Shown: in pieces, positions 56,730-64,000 of the stretch
Layout of the letters: each line of letters opens with the position of its first letter
Numbering within the stretch: position 1 is the first letter of the stretch
Assembly: GCA_031555735.1 (NCBI GenBank)
Contig: JAVBUE010000002.1
Location: 47,806 to 111,805, forward strand
Source of the DNA: JAJDIA01 sp031555735
GTDB taxonomy: Bacteria; Bacteroidota; Bacteroidia; Bacteroidales; Tannerellaceae
Length of the DNA stretch: 64,000 nucleotides
Direction of reading: 5' to 3'
Program-made: the position numbers and the translations under genes
The notes under the pieces: generated by a model
Seen by the model: the letters and a program-made list of their open reading frames with translations, nothing else
Databases searched by the model: none
What the model was told of the DNA's origin: nothing

Positions 56730-57194
56730 TTAAAAAGTCATTCTCATTTTAACTCCATAAGCAGGAGCCAGCATTCGGTTACCGGACGGAGTCATTGTCA
56801 ACATACTCAAATCGGGTGTAACAGTCAGCCTGTTTTTCTTATTGATCTTATTGGAAACGATCGGGGCATCAATCATGGCCCACAGTTCAACCAGCACAAA
56901 GACGAACATGGAACTCAGCGCCAAGCCGGTATCTTCATGATGACACATATACTCCTCCCCATGGTCGCGATGATTGGACCGGTAGAGCGCAATGGAAAAA
57001 CCGGTGATGGAACCGGCCCATATTCCCGTCATGATACCCCCTTTCACATATTGTCCGTTGTAGTATTGCCCGGCTCCCGGTACTACCAACGACATGAACC
57101 AGGCCAGCCCGGGATCTTTTGCTTTCACCGTATCCTGCGCGTTGGCACACAGGAATAAGCATAAACATGCCAAAACCATCAAACACTTTTTCAT
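56730..57194 (-). CDS. DUF5683-like small membrane protein
   Basis: 154 residues from the ATG at 57194; the ATG at 57204-57206 would overlap the dxs stop. Signal peptide (about 1-19, ending CANAQ). Then SLVVPGAGQYYNGQYVKGG, the glycine-rich hairpin typical of DUF5683 and TM2-like proteins, and two or three membrane segments. Function unknown. It sits in the dxs-trkA-trkH run with a 4-bp gap to dxs, so it is cotranscribed with an isoprenoid gene and a K+ uptake system. Confidence 0.75.
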   Translation of the reverse strand: MKKCLMVLACLCLFLCANAQDTVKAKDPGLAWFMSLVVPGAGQYYNGQYVKGGIMTGIWAGSITGFSIALYRSNHRDHGEEYMCHHEDTGLALSSMFVFVLVELWAMIDAPIVSNKINKKNRLTVTPDLSMLTMTPSGNRMLAPAYGVKMRMTF

Positions 57195-57198
57195 ACGA

Positions 57199-59115
57199 TT
57201 AATCATTATGTAAAGTCAACAACAGTTCTTTTATGCTTTGGGCGTCCATGCCGCAACGTTTGTATAATTCGGGGATGGAGCCATGTTCGATAAACTGGTC
57301 GGGGACACCGATCCGTTTCACGGAGGTAAGGTATCCGTGCTCGCAGAAAAACTCGATCACGGCGCTGCCCAATCCTCCCTGGATGACTCCGTTCTCCACG
57401 GTGACCACCTGCCGGTAGTTCTTTCCCACCTCGTGCAACAGTTCCTCGTCGATCGGTTTCAGGTAGATCATATCATAATGGGCGGCGTTTACCCCTTCCA
57501 AGGCTGCCGCGTCGAGCGCTTTCTTCACTTCGTTCCCGATCGGGCCGATGGAAAGAACCGCGATTTCATGTCCGTCACGCAGCTTCCTCCCCTTACCAAC
57601 AGGTAACACCTCCATCGGGTTCCGCCAGTCTTTCTTCTCACCTTTTCCGCGGGGGTAGCGGATCACAAACGGGCTTTCCACCGCCGAGTAGGCCGTGAAC
57701 ATCAGGTTGCGCAGTTCGATCTCATCCAGCGGGGAAGCGATGATCAGGTTCGGGATCGGACGCATATACGCCAGGTCGAACACCCCGTGGTGCGTCGCCC
57801 CGTCTTCGCCCACCAGTCCCGCCCGGTCCAGGCACATCACCACATGCAGGTTCTGCAAAGCCACGTCGTGGATCACCATATCGTACGCCCGTTGCATGAA
57901 CGAGGAATAGATATTGCAGAACGGGATCATGCCCTCCTTCGCCAACCCGGCAGAGAAGGTCACCGCATGTCCTTCCGCGATACCCACATCAAAGGTCCTG
58001 TCCGGAAATGCTTTCATCAGATACGTCATCGAACAGCCCGAAGGCATCGCCGGAGTAATCCCCACGATCCGCTCGTCGGCTTCCGCCAGTTCCACCAGCG
58101 TATGTCCGAATACATCCTGATACAGTTGCGGTTCATCCAGGTTCTTCAGGATGATCCGTTCACCCGTTTGCTTATTAAACCGGCCGGGGGCATGCCATTC
58201 CGTAGCCGATTCTTCGGCAGGTTTGAAGCCTTTCCCCTTTTTCGTTTTGATATGCAACAGCTTAGGTCCTTGCATGTCCTTGATATCAAGCAGTATCTTT
58301 ACCAGGTTATTGACGTCGTGCCCATCCACCGGGCCGAAATACCGGATACTGAACCCTTCGAACAGGTTATGCTGCTGGGTAAGTAGCGCCTTGAGGCTGT
58401 TGTTGAAGCGCAGGATATTCTCCCGCCGCTCTTCGTTGATCAGCTTCATCTTTTTCAGGCTCTTATAGATATCGTAGCGTACCTTATTATAGGTCTGGCT
58501 GGTGGTGATGTCCACGAGGTATTTACTCAGGCCACCGACCGGTTCGTCGATCGCCATATCGTTATCATTCAGGATGATCAGCAGGTTGTTCGGATTGGCA
58601 GATGCGTTGTTCAGCCCTTCGAAAGCCAGGCCGCCTGTCATGGAGCCATCACCCACGACGGCTATTACCCGCCTGTCGGCTTCTTCTTTCAGGGCAGAAG
58701 CCACCGAGATACCCATCGCCGCCGAGATCGACGTGGAAGCATGGCCGGCGATGAAACTGTCGTATTCACTCTCCGTCGGGTTGGGGAAACCGCTGATACC
58801 TCCCAGGGTGCGCAAGGTATGGAATATATCTTTCCGTCCGGTCAGTATCTTGTGTCCGTACGCCTGATGCCCCACGTCCCACACAATCCGGTCGTACGGC
58901 GTATTGAACACATAATGCAGGGCGACTGTCAGCTCCACCGTACCCAGGCTGGCGGCAAAATGGCCGGGATGTTCACTCAACACATCAATGATGTATTGGC
59001 GCAACTCATCACATACTTCTTTCAGTTTGTCCGGTGACAACTGCCGTAAGTCCGACGGATAGTGGATACTATCCAGCAAATGTGTATTATTATCTTCCTC
59101 CCTCTTCTCTGTCAT
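57199..59115 (-). CDS. dxs: 1-deoxy-D-xylulose-5-phosphate synthase
   Basis: 638 residues from the ATG at 59115; an upstream ATG at 59163 adds a hydrophobic stretch that overlaps the promoter and is rejected. Thiamine-diphosphate enzyme condensing pyruvate and glyceraldehyde-3-phosphate at the start of the MEP pathway. Seen: HFAASLGTVELT, the catalytic-His region DVGHQAYGHKI, the ThDP motif GDGSMTGG and the transketolase-like central domain (DRAGLVGEDGATHHG). Leads the dxs-DUF5683-trkA-trkH run. Confidence 0.97.
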   Translation of the reverse strand: MTEKREEDNNTHLLDSIHYPSDLRQLSPDKLKEVCDELRQYIIDVLSEHPGHFAASLGTVELTVALHYVFNTPYDRIVWDVGHQAYGHKILTGRKDIFHTLRTLGGISGFPNPTESEYDSFIAGHASTSISAAMGISVASALKEEADRRVIAVVGDGSMTGGLAFEGLNNASANPNNLLIILNDNDMAIDEPVGGLSKYLVDITTSQTYNKVRYDIYKSLKKMKLINEERRENILRFNNSLKALLTQQHNLFEGFSIRYFGPVDGHDVNNLVKILLDIKDMQGPKLLHIKTKKGKGFKPAEESATEWHAPGRFNKQTGERIILKNLDEPQLYQDVFGHTLVELAEADERIVGITPAMPSGCSMTYLMKAFPDRTFDVGIAEGHAVTFSAGLAKEGMIPFCNIYSSFMQRAYDMVIHDVALQNLHVVMCLDRAGLVGEDGATHHGVFDLAYMRPIPNLIIASPLDEIELRNLMFTAYSAVESPFVIRYPRGKGEKKDWRNPMEVLPVGKGRKLRDGHEIAVLSIGPIGNEVKKALDAAALEGVNAAHYDMIYLKPIDEELLHEVGKNYRQVVTVENGVIQGGLGSAVIEFFCEHGYLTSVKRIGVPDQFIEHGSIPELYKRCGMDAQSIKELLLTLHND

Positions 59116-59131
59116 GACGGGATAATTTCTG

Positions 59132-59139
59132 CAAAAGTA
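59132..59139 (-). promoter_or_regulatory. -7 promoter element for the dxs operon
   Basis: TACTTTTG on the minus strand 16 bp before the dxs start, with ATTG about 21 bp further upstream as a partial -33 box. Confidence 0.55.
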
Positions 59140-59191
59140 AAGAATAAACGGGATATAAAACAATCGGGATACAACATTAATCCTTTTTTAG

Positions 59192-59199
59192 TACGTTTG
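59192..59199 (+). promoter_or_regulatory. -7 promoter element for the AsmA-like gene
   Basis: TACGTTTG, 62 bp before the start at 59262; divergent with the dxs promoter. Confidence 0.5.
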
Positions 59200-59261
59200 C
59201 AGCAGACGGGGGCATGACCCGTCGGCAACGAATCCGTTCTTAGAGCAAACAGAATATTTGT

Positions 59262-61517
59262 ATGAAGAAGGCAACAAAAATCCCGTTACTACTCCTGGCG
59301 ATACTCGCCGTCCTGCTGATTATCGCGCAAACAACCGTTTCACCCATCACCCGCCATTACCTCAACACCCACGGTCCGGAACTGATCGGGCGGCGTGTGG
59401 CGGTGGACAAACTATGGATCAACCTCTTTACCGCCAGTATCGAGGTGAAGGGGATCACCCTGTATGAGAAGGATGGCGGCGAGGCGTTTGTCGCCTGCGG
59501 CGAGTTTGCCACGCAGATACGCCTGCTTCCCCTGCTGCAGAAACAGTTCATCGTATCCCGGATCGCTTTCGACCACCTGGTTACCCGCCTTACCCAACAG
59601 GGCGACACCTTCAATTTCGACGATATCATCACCCGTTTCTCCGGAGATACCGCCACAACAGCATCCGCTGAACCGTCCGAATGGGCGGTCGGGATCTATA
59701 ACATCAGCCTGAGGAACACCCAACTGACGTACAACGACCTCTCCATGGGCAGCCATTGGAACATGGACCATATCACGCTCGACATACCCGGGTTCTACTT
59801 GAGCGGGCAGACCACCAATGCGGGACTGAACCTCGAATTTCCCGACGGGGGATCATTAGCGTCCAGTATTGGCTACGACCATGCGGCGGGAACGTACGAG
59901 TTATCCCTTGCCTTGCGCGACTTTACCGTGGCGGGACTGCTCCCCTACTTCCGCCAATCCCTCAACATCTCTTCCCTCAACGGATTACTAGGTGCCGATG
60001 TACGCATCAAAGGGCAGACCGCCAGCGTACTCAATTCGGACCTGAGCGGACAAACCTGGCTGAAAGGATTCAGTATGACCGACGTTGAGAAGGAGCAGGT
60101 CGTATCCATCGACAGCCTCACCCTCGCCGTCGAACAGCTCAACCTTGTGCAATCGCGCTACCTGCTGAACGACCTCAGCCTCTATGGGGTACGTACCCGC
60201 TACGCCTTATATGCCGACAGCACCCACTCATTCAGCCACCTCTTCCCGGAAGAGAAGGTGGCCGAAACAACGGCGGTGGCCGATACGTCGTCCGTACCCT
60301 TTACCTTCCGGCTGGACCGGTTGTCGTTGCGGAACGGGCAGGTGGACATTACCGACCATACGCCCGTCACCCCCTTCCTCTATGCGTTAAGTAACATCGA
60401 ACTGGATGCCACGCAGATCGACCTGGCAAACCACTGCGCACTGACCGCCAAGGCTACGCTGAACAATGCCGGCACCGCCCGTATCCGGTGGACAGGAAGC
60501 GCCTCCGACATGAGCTACCACAACCTCACCATCGAACTGCGCAATGTGAACATGACGCACTTCAGTCCCTATACCCTGTCCATATTCGGCTATCCGTTCA
60601 CGCAGGGCACGCTTTCGTTCTCCGGACAGAACATCATCCGCGACAGGAAATTGCAGGGCACCAACCACCTCGACATCTTCACGCCGAAAGTGGATAAGAA
60701 AAACAAAGACATCAAGGCCGAATACAACATCCCGCTGCGTACCGGCCTGTATGTGCTGACCGACCGTTCGGGACGGATGAAGATGGACCTGCCCGTAGCC
60801 GGCGACATCGATTCGCCCGCCTTTTCTTATAAGCATATCATCATCAAGGCAATCGTCAATACGCTGGTGAAAGTCACCGTCTCTCCCATCAAAAGCCTGG
60901 CGTCCGCGATGGGACTGGCTGCGGACGGGATGGAGTCTATCGCCTTTGATCCCCTGCGCGTGGACTTCACCTCCGAACAATACACCCAAATGGCCACGCT
61001 CAACCGCATATTGCAGGAGAAGCCTGAACTGCGGATGACGCTTACGCCCCGGTATAACTACGACAAAGCCCTGGCCGACGAATCCCTGGCCCAACTGAAA
61101 CTCGCCTGTTACCTCGCCGCCAATCCGACAAAAGCAGCCTTGTCGCTCGAAATGCTCGAACAGGAATCCGCCTTGTCGGTGGACAGCCGCTCACCGGCAT
61201 TGAACCAGTTTGCCGACTCCCTCCTCCTGGCGGCAGGCAAACCGGCGGGGAAAGAGATCGCCGCCAAAGCCCTTGCCCTGTACAGTCCGACGGCCGCAGA
61301 CAAACTGACGGAGCGCATGCAGGTACGCAACACGCTGATGGCCGATCACCTGAAAACAAGCCTCGGACTGCCGGATTCGCTGTTCACCATCCAGGCAGTC
61401 GCCCCCGATTCCCTGCGAAGCTACCGGGAGAGCAACCGGTATGAGGTGTCGCTCACCATCGAAGGCGAAACGAATCCTACCGAAGCGGAAGCCGAAGTTA
61501 TCCTGCGGGAAGAATAA
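59262..61517 (+). CDS. AsmA/DUF748-family envelope protein
   Basis: 751 residues. One N-terminal membrane helix (about 6-24), then a long region with beta-rich repeats, including AFDHLVTRL and DRLSLRNGQVDITD, typical of DUF748/AsmA-like proteins that bridge the periplasm and are linked to lipid transport or outer-membrane assembly. A helical C-terminal part (about 560-751) contains RVDFTSEQYTQM, reminiscent of the OmpA-like region of DUF748 members. It is a single gene, convergent with the NlpE-like gene (12 bp between stops). Exact role unknown. Confidence 0.8.
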   Translation: MKKATKIPLLLLAILAVLLIIAQTTVSPITRHYLNTHGPELIGRRVAVDKLWINLFTASIEVKGITLYEKDGGEAFVACGEFATQIRLLPLLQKQFIVSRIAFDHLVTRLTQQGDTFNFDDIITRFSGDTATTASAEPSEWAVGIYNISLRNTQLTYNDLSMGSHWNMDHITLDIPGFYLSGQTTNAGLNLEFPDGGSLASSIGYDHAAGTYELSLALRDFTVAGLLPYFRQSLNISSLNGLLGADVRIKGQTASVLNSDLSGQTWLKGFSMTDVEKEQVVSIDSLTLAVEQLNLVQSRYLLNDLSLYGVRTRYALYADSTHSFSHLFPEEKVAETTAVADTSSVPFTFRLDRLSLRNGQVDITDHTPVTPFLYALSNIELDATQIDLANHCALTAKATLNNAGTARIRWTGSASDMSYHNLTIELRNVNMTHFSPYTLSIFGYPFTQGTLSFSGQNIIRDRKLQGTNHLDIFTPKVDKKNKDIKAEYNIPLRTGLYVLTDRSGRMKMDLPVAGDIDSPAFSYKHIIIKAIVNTLVKVTVSPIKSLASAMGLAADGMESIAFDPLRVDFTSEQYTQMATLNRILQEKPELRMTLTPRYNYDKALADESLAQLKLACYLAANPTKAALSLEMLEQESALSVDSRSPALNQFADSLLLAAGKPAGKEIAAKALALYSPTAADKLTERMQVRNTLMADHLKTSLGLPDSLFTIQAVAPDSLRSYRESNRYEVSLTIEGETNPTEAEAEVILREE

Positions 61518-61529
61518 GCGGCGACACGT

Positions 61530-62015
61530 CTATTGTTTCTTCAGGATGTAATTCATCCGGGTGTCGGTGTGGAGTTCCCGCCCGATGGTCAGCGCATGCA
61601 GTTCACCGGGCTGGATGCTGTAATGCATGTAATACGATTGCTCGCTCTCCGGCTGGTCGTAATTCAGCACGATCACCGTGGCATCGTTATCATTCCCATA
61701 GCCCCGTTCGGTATTGAAACGGCCGGAGGTAACGAAGGTGTCCCGGTCGATATACACTTCCGTCAGTTCAAACCGGTTGTCGCCCCCGGTGGTTTTCGTG
61801 TAATACAGTTTCAACGTGGTATCAATTCCCGGACAATCGGCACAAGGCAGAATTCCTTTATAGACAGCGGTGGAAACAGAATCACCTGTCACAACGACAG
61901 GTTGTCCGGCCTGCACTGCCCCAGGTGTGCCGGTTGTTGTTTTCGGACGGGTACATCCTACCCATACCAGGACTGCCAGAAGCAACAGGCCGCCCATCAT
62001 TTGCATCTTTTTCAT
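61530..62015 (-). CDS. NlpE-like copper-resistance N-domain lipoprotein
   Basis: 161 residues from the ATG at 62015; the ATG at 62057 would put 14 residues before the signal. Lipoprotein signal ending WVGC. The body holds YKGILPCADCPGIDTTL, the NlpE N-domain signature with its CxxC pair, and then a small beta-barrel. In E. coli NlpE signals surface contact and copper or lipoprotein stress to CpxA; here no Cpx genes are nearby. Single-gene unit with a TATCTTTG element 47 bp upstream. Confidence 0.85.
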   Translation of the reverse strand: MKKMQMMGGLLLLAVLVWVGCTRPKTTTGTPGAVQAGQPVVVTGDSVSTAVYKGILPCADCPGIDTTLKLYYTKTTGGDNRFELTEVYIDRDTFVTSGRFNTERGYGNDNDATVIVLNYDQPESEQSYYMHYSIQPGELHALTIGRELHTDTRMNYILKKQ

Positions 62016-62062
62016 AAGACTCCTACAGTTTATACGTTTAAGAGTGATTACAATCATCGCAG

Positions 62063-62070
62063 CAAAGATA
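62063..62070 (-). promoter_or_regulatory. -7 promoter element for the NlpE-like gene
   Basis: TATCTTTG on the minus strand, 47 bp before the start at 62015. Confidence 0.5.
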
Positions 62071-62419
62071 ATCCATCTCTACGTATATAAACTATAAGCT
62101 GCTTTGAATTTGTTTTCTAATTTTCTTAAGCATGATCTGACAGAAGGTTATTTGCAGCCTCGCTTCCGCAGATTGGACTCGGATGTCCTGTGATTTTGGT
62201 GTATGCGTATCAATACAGGGAGATTATCGGGGGAAATGATCCGGATGGATTTTTTTCCTTCCACTGCTTCCACGCCCTATCATAATCAGCCACTTACTGT
62301 GGAAGGATCCTTGTTTTTGGGCGGCTCCTTCCACACTTCCTTCCACTGGCTGACTTCCGCCATTTGCCGGGAGCAAAAACGTTGTCAGAATTTCAATCCG
62401 CATCTGGATGTTGTGCTGT

Positions 62420-62457
62420 CAACGTCTGGATGTTGGTTGAACAACATCCAGACGTTG
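62420..62457. repeat. perfect 16-bp inverted repeat
   Basis: CAACGTCTGGATGTTG (62420-62435) and its exact complement (62442-62457) with a 6-nt loop. Degenerate half-copies of the same GGATGTTG motif lie at about 62405 and 62488. Confidence 0.85.
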
Positions 62458-62617
62458 TGGACACGAGATCCAGATGAAGATTTATCAACATCCGGTTGTT
62501 GGAAAAACGCCTGAGAGTTGTCGGCGCAACTCCCGGATGCGATCAGCTCAAATTATTAAGCGCTGATAAAGAGGCTATTAGGTGCTGAAATCTTCCATAG
62601 GTAAACGTTTCAACAAA

Positions 62618-62669
62618 CATAGGTGGATGTTCAAACAAACATAGGTAGATGTTTGAACAACCACCTATG
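62618..62669. repeat. 20-bp inverted repeat, 19 of 20 matched
   Basis: Arms 62618-62637 and 62650-62669 (CATAGGTGG...TTCAAACA) with a 12-nt loop that itself repeats ATAGGTAGAT. The end of the small leftward open frame at 62631 lies inside it. Confidence 0.85.
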
Positions 62670-62849
62670 ATTGTTTTGGCCTTCCAATAGCGGGAATACG
62701 GTCTCATATCCGCTCATCGGGTTCTGTTTTTCCCGGGTCACCTCCTCCACAGTAAGCGTTTTCTTTTGCAGCGAGTCCGTTTGCTGGGCTTTGACCTGCT
62801 GGCCGGCGACGACCGCTACCGATATGATGCTGAGAAATTTGACGTTCAT
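62631..62849 (-). pseudogene. short secreted-protein open frame, probably a truncated gene
   Basis: 72 codons from the ATG at 62849. It begins with a good signal peptide (about 1-21, ending VKAQQ) and a polar stretch (TDSLQKKTLTVEEVT), then its last 17 codons run through the palindrome at 62618-62669 to a stop. The normal start and abrupt repeat-derived end look like the N-terminal stump of a larger gene cut by the repeat. It lies behind the DUF1254 gene's terminator. A real small exported protein is the alternative. Confidence 0.35.
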
Positions 62850-62866
62850 AAGGATTGGATTAAAAA

Positions 62867-62900
62867 ATAGCCTGACAGGAACTGAAACCTGACAGGCTAT
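62867..62900 (-). terminator. terminator of the DUF1254 gene
   Basis: Stem ATAGCCTG/CAGGCTAT with an inner CAGG/CCTG pair and one mismatch (arms 62867-62879 and 62888-62900). Read leftward it ends GGCTATTTTTT, 15 bp after the stop at 62915. Confidence 0.8.
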
Positions 62901-62914
62901 CGGTGCTTGATACA

Positions 62915-64000
62915 TTACTTCACTTCCTCAAAATCGCCGGGCTTCCAACTGCCATCGAATGCAGGAGCTTCCGGGCCGTAAATGCGGAAATAGCTGAACC
63001 AGCCTTTGTTCGGAAGAGTTTGAATCCATACATTTTCTTTACCGGCAGGCGCTTTCGGGCCAAAGTAGAGCTCCACGGAGGGCTGTGCGGCAAACTCTTT
63101 CAACTCGAACAGCGAACGTAGGGCAGCCTTGTTCTGCGCGGCGGCAATCTCGCTGCGGGTTTCGTTGTCATAGATGGTTATCGACCAGAACAACTTACCC
63201 GGAACCGGTTGCGGAACGGTCAACTTGTAGGTTTTGCTTCCATCCAGATATTTGCCTGTATTATCCTTTAGTCCCAGCCAGTATAACGAGCCTGCGCCCG
63301 GTGCCCGGTTGAACATGGCGGGCGATTCGATCTGCGCCTGATAGAACCATTTTTCGCGAGCATACAGATCGACATAGTTCTCTGCATTGAATTTCCCGTC
63401 GCCTGCATAACGCAATACAGCCCATTCCCATTGGCGGTCTTTCCATACAATACGGTCGGGACTGCGGTCTGCGAAGGATTGCACGCGCATGATGGCGTTA
63501 GCCTTTACAGCGGCTTTTTCAAGTATGGTTCTCGTGCGGGCATCGGGATTGAAAGGTTTTCCTTTTTCGATCCCCAATTGGGCTAATTCGCCATACCAGG
63601 TGCTGTATTCGGGATTAGCGGGTTCTTCGTTGATGAATCTGGCCAAGCGTTCCCAATAACCGATATTGTCTTCCCATCGGACAGGGGTAAAATCACCCGG
63701 TTTATCGTTCAACCTTATCCAGCCAAGTTCCGGTGCGGGTTTTCCCAAAGGATATACTTTGATGGATCTCATCAGCTTTTCACCTGTTTCGGGATTATTA
63801 TCCAACGGAATGGCGCGTAACAATACCAATACCTGATTGGTTGTTGATTTTCCCTCATAATATCCGGCCGGTACTTTCCCTGTGTAGTTCGGCGGCAGGA
63901 TGATATGCTTGCCTCCCTTGCCCTTATCGGGGCCGGGCATGCCGATATCCATCACCCACAGTTGGTTCATATCGTTCACCGCCGACATAATGGGGCCTGC
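62915..64000 (-). CDS. DUF1254/DUF1214 protein, N-terminal part outside the window
   Basis: At least 361 codons, open to the right edge without a start, so the beginning is missing. It resembles the two-domain DUF1254-DUF1214 family: an N-domain with NDMNQLWVMDIG near the edge, then the DUF1214 beta-sandwich with GSKTYKLTVP, LFWSITIYDNETRSEI and the C-terminal WIQTLPNKGWFSYFRIYGPE. These domains are widespread, often exported, and of unknown function. The gene ends with a good terminator. Confidence 0.8.
   Translation of the reverse strand, partial: AGPIMSAVNDMNQLWVMDIGMPGPDKGKGGKHIILPPNYTGKVPAGYYEGKSTTNQVLVLLRAIPLDNNPETGEKLMRSIKVYPLGKPAPELGWIRLNDKPGDFTPVRWEDNIGYWERLARFINEEPANPEYSTWYGELAQLGIEKGKPFNPDARTRTILEKAAVKANAIMRVQSFADRSPDRIVWKDRQWEWAVLRYAGDGKFNAENYVDLYAREKWFYQAQIESPAMFNRAPGAGSLYWLGLKDNTGKYLDGSKTYKLTVPQPVPGKLFWSITIYDNETRSEIAAAQNKAALRSLFELKEFAAQPSVELYFGPKAPAGKENVWIQTLPNKGWFSYFRIYGPEAPAFDGSWKPGDFEEVK

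Larger units (their letters stand above)
62016..62630. other. 615-bp gap with palindromic repeats
   Basis: Holds the NlpE-like promoter at the left end, then about 500 bp without a credible gene. From 62400 on there are several palindromic copies built on GGATGTTG/CAACATCC. A 103-codon open frame (62203-62514) is made partly of these repeats and is not accepted. Confidence 0.55.

Noticed and set aside
62203..62514. 103-codon open frame with a repeated STSGCW
   Set aside because: The repeated peptide comes from the palindromic DNA repeats; no signal, domain or promoter supports it.
1..64000. tRNA or rRNA genes
   Set aside because: No cloverleaf-like or rRNA-like stretch was recognised by eye; a covariance-model scan was not possible.

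Overview
The window is a chromosomal segment of a Bacteroidetes bacterium, most likely order Bacteroidales. Signs of this are a SusC/SusD pair beside a hybrid two-component regulator, three large TonB-dependent outer-membrane proteins with carboxypeptidase-regulatory N-domains, SprA (the outer-membrane translocon of the type IX secretion system, T9SS) directly after ruvA, DUF6057 and DUF5683 proteins, and many upstream matches to the Bacteroidetes -7 promoter element TAnnTTTG. The DNA looks GC-rich for the order. A Tannerellaceae- or Porphyromonadaceae-like host fits the T9SS and the murK-murQ pair, but I cannot fix the genus. No tRNA, rRNA, CRISPR array, transposase or phage gene was seen.

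Layout. 0-2.3 kb: a rightward amino-acid/dipeptide cluster (RidA tail, D-threonine-aldolase-like enzyme, M19 dipeptidase). 2.3-9.7 kb: core genes (kdtA, gltX, a PgpH-like HD phosphodiesterase, a TonB-dependent receptor). 9.7-12.4 kb: an accessory patch with 144-bp palindromic repeats, a DUF559 nuclease-like gene, an unrecognised 362-aa protein and an array of AGGAG motifs. 12.4-22.4 kb: a small secreted protein, SusD, SusC and a divergent hybrid two-component regulator whose phospho-acceptor His and Asp are both replaced. 22.4-26.7 kb: M28 peptidase, DUF6057 membrane protein, and a PD40 lipoprotein with one CxxCH motif. 26.7-35.6 kb: a sigma-54-type promoter followed by an ABC ATPase, two tandem copies of a two-permease module, an NtrC-family regulator and its histidine kinase. 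35.6-42.7 kb: MFS exporter, ABC-F protein, NhaD antiporter, MurNAc kinase-like protein and MurQ etherase, and a conserved unknown. 42.8-59.1 kb (leftward): TonB-dependent receptor, SprA, RuvA, TrkH, TrkA, DUF5683 and Dxs. 59.2-64 kb: an AsmA-like protein, an NlpE-like lipoprotein, a palindrome-rich gap and a partial DUF1254/DUF1214 protein.

How the parts work together. The SusCD pair and the divergent regulator look like one nutrient-uptake locus, but no glycoside hydrolase is present and the regulator cannot use a normal His-Asp relay. The ABC cluster looks like a self-regulated envelope-stress or export system: its own NtrC-type regulator probably acts on the sigma-54 promoter and the TGTCCG-n4-CGGACA palindrome in front of it. 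NhaD-kinase-MurQ form a tight operon for cell-wall amino-sugar salvage with ion homeostasis. The strongest candidates for undescribed biology are the relay-less hybrid regulator, the duplicated sigma-54-controlled ABC module, and the DUF559 gene set among palindromic repeats.
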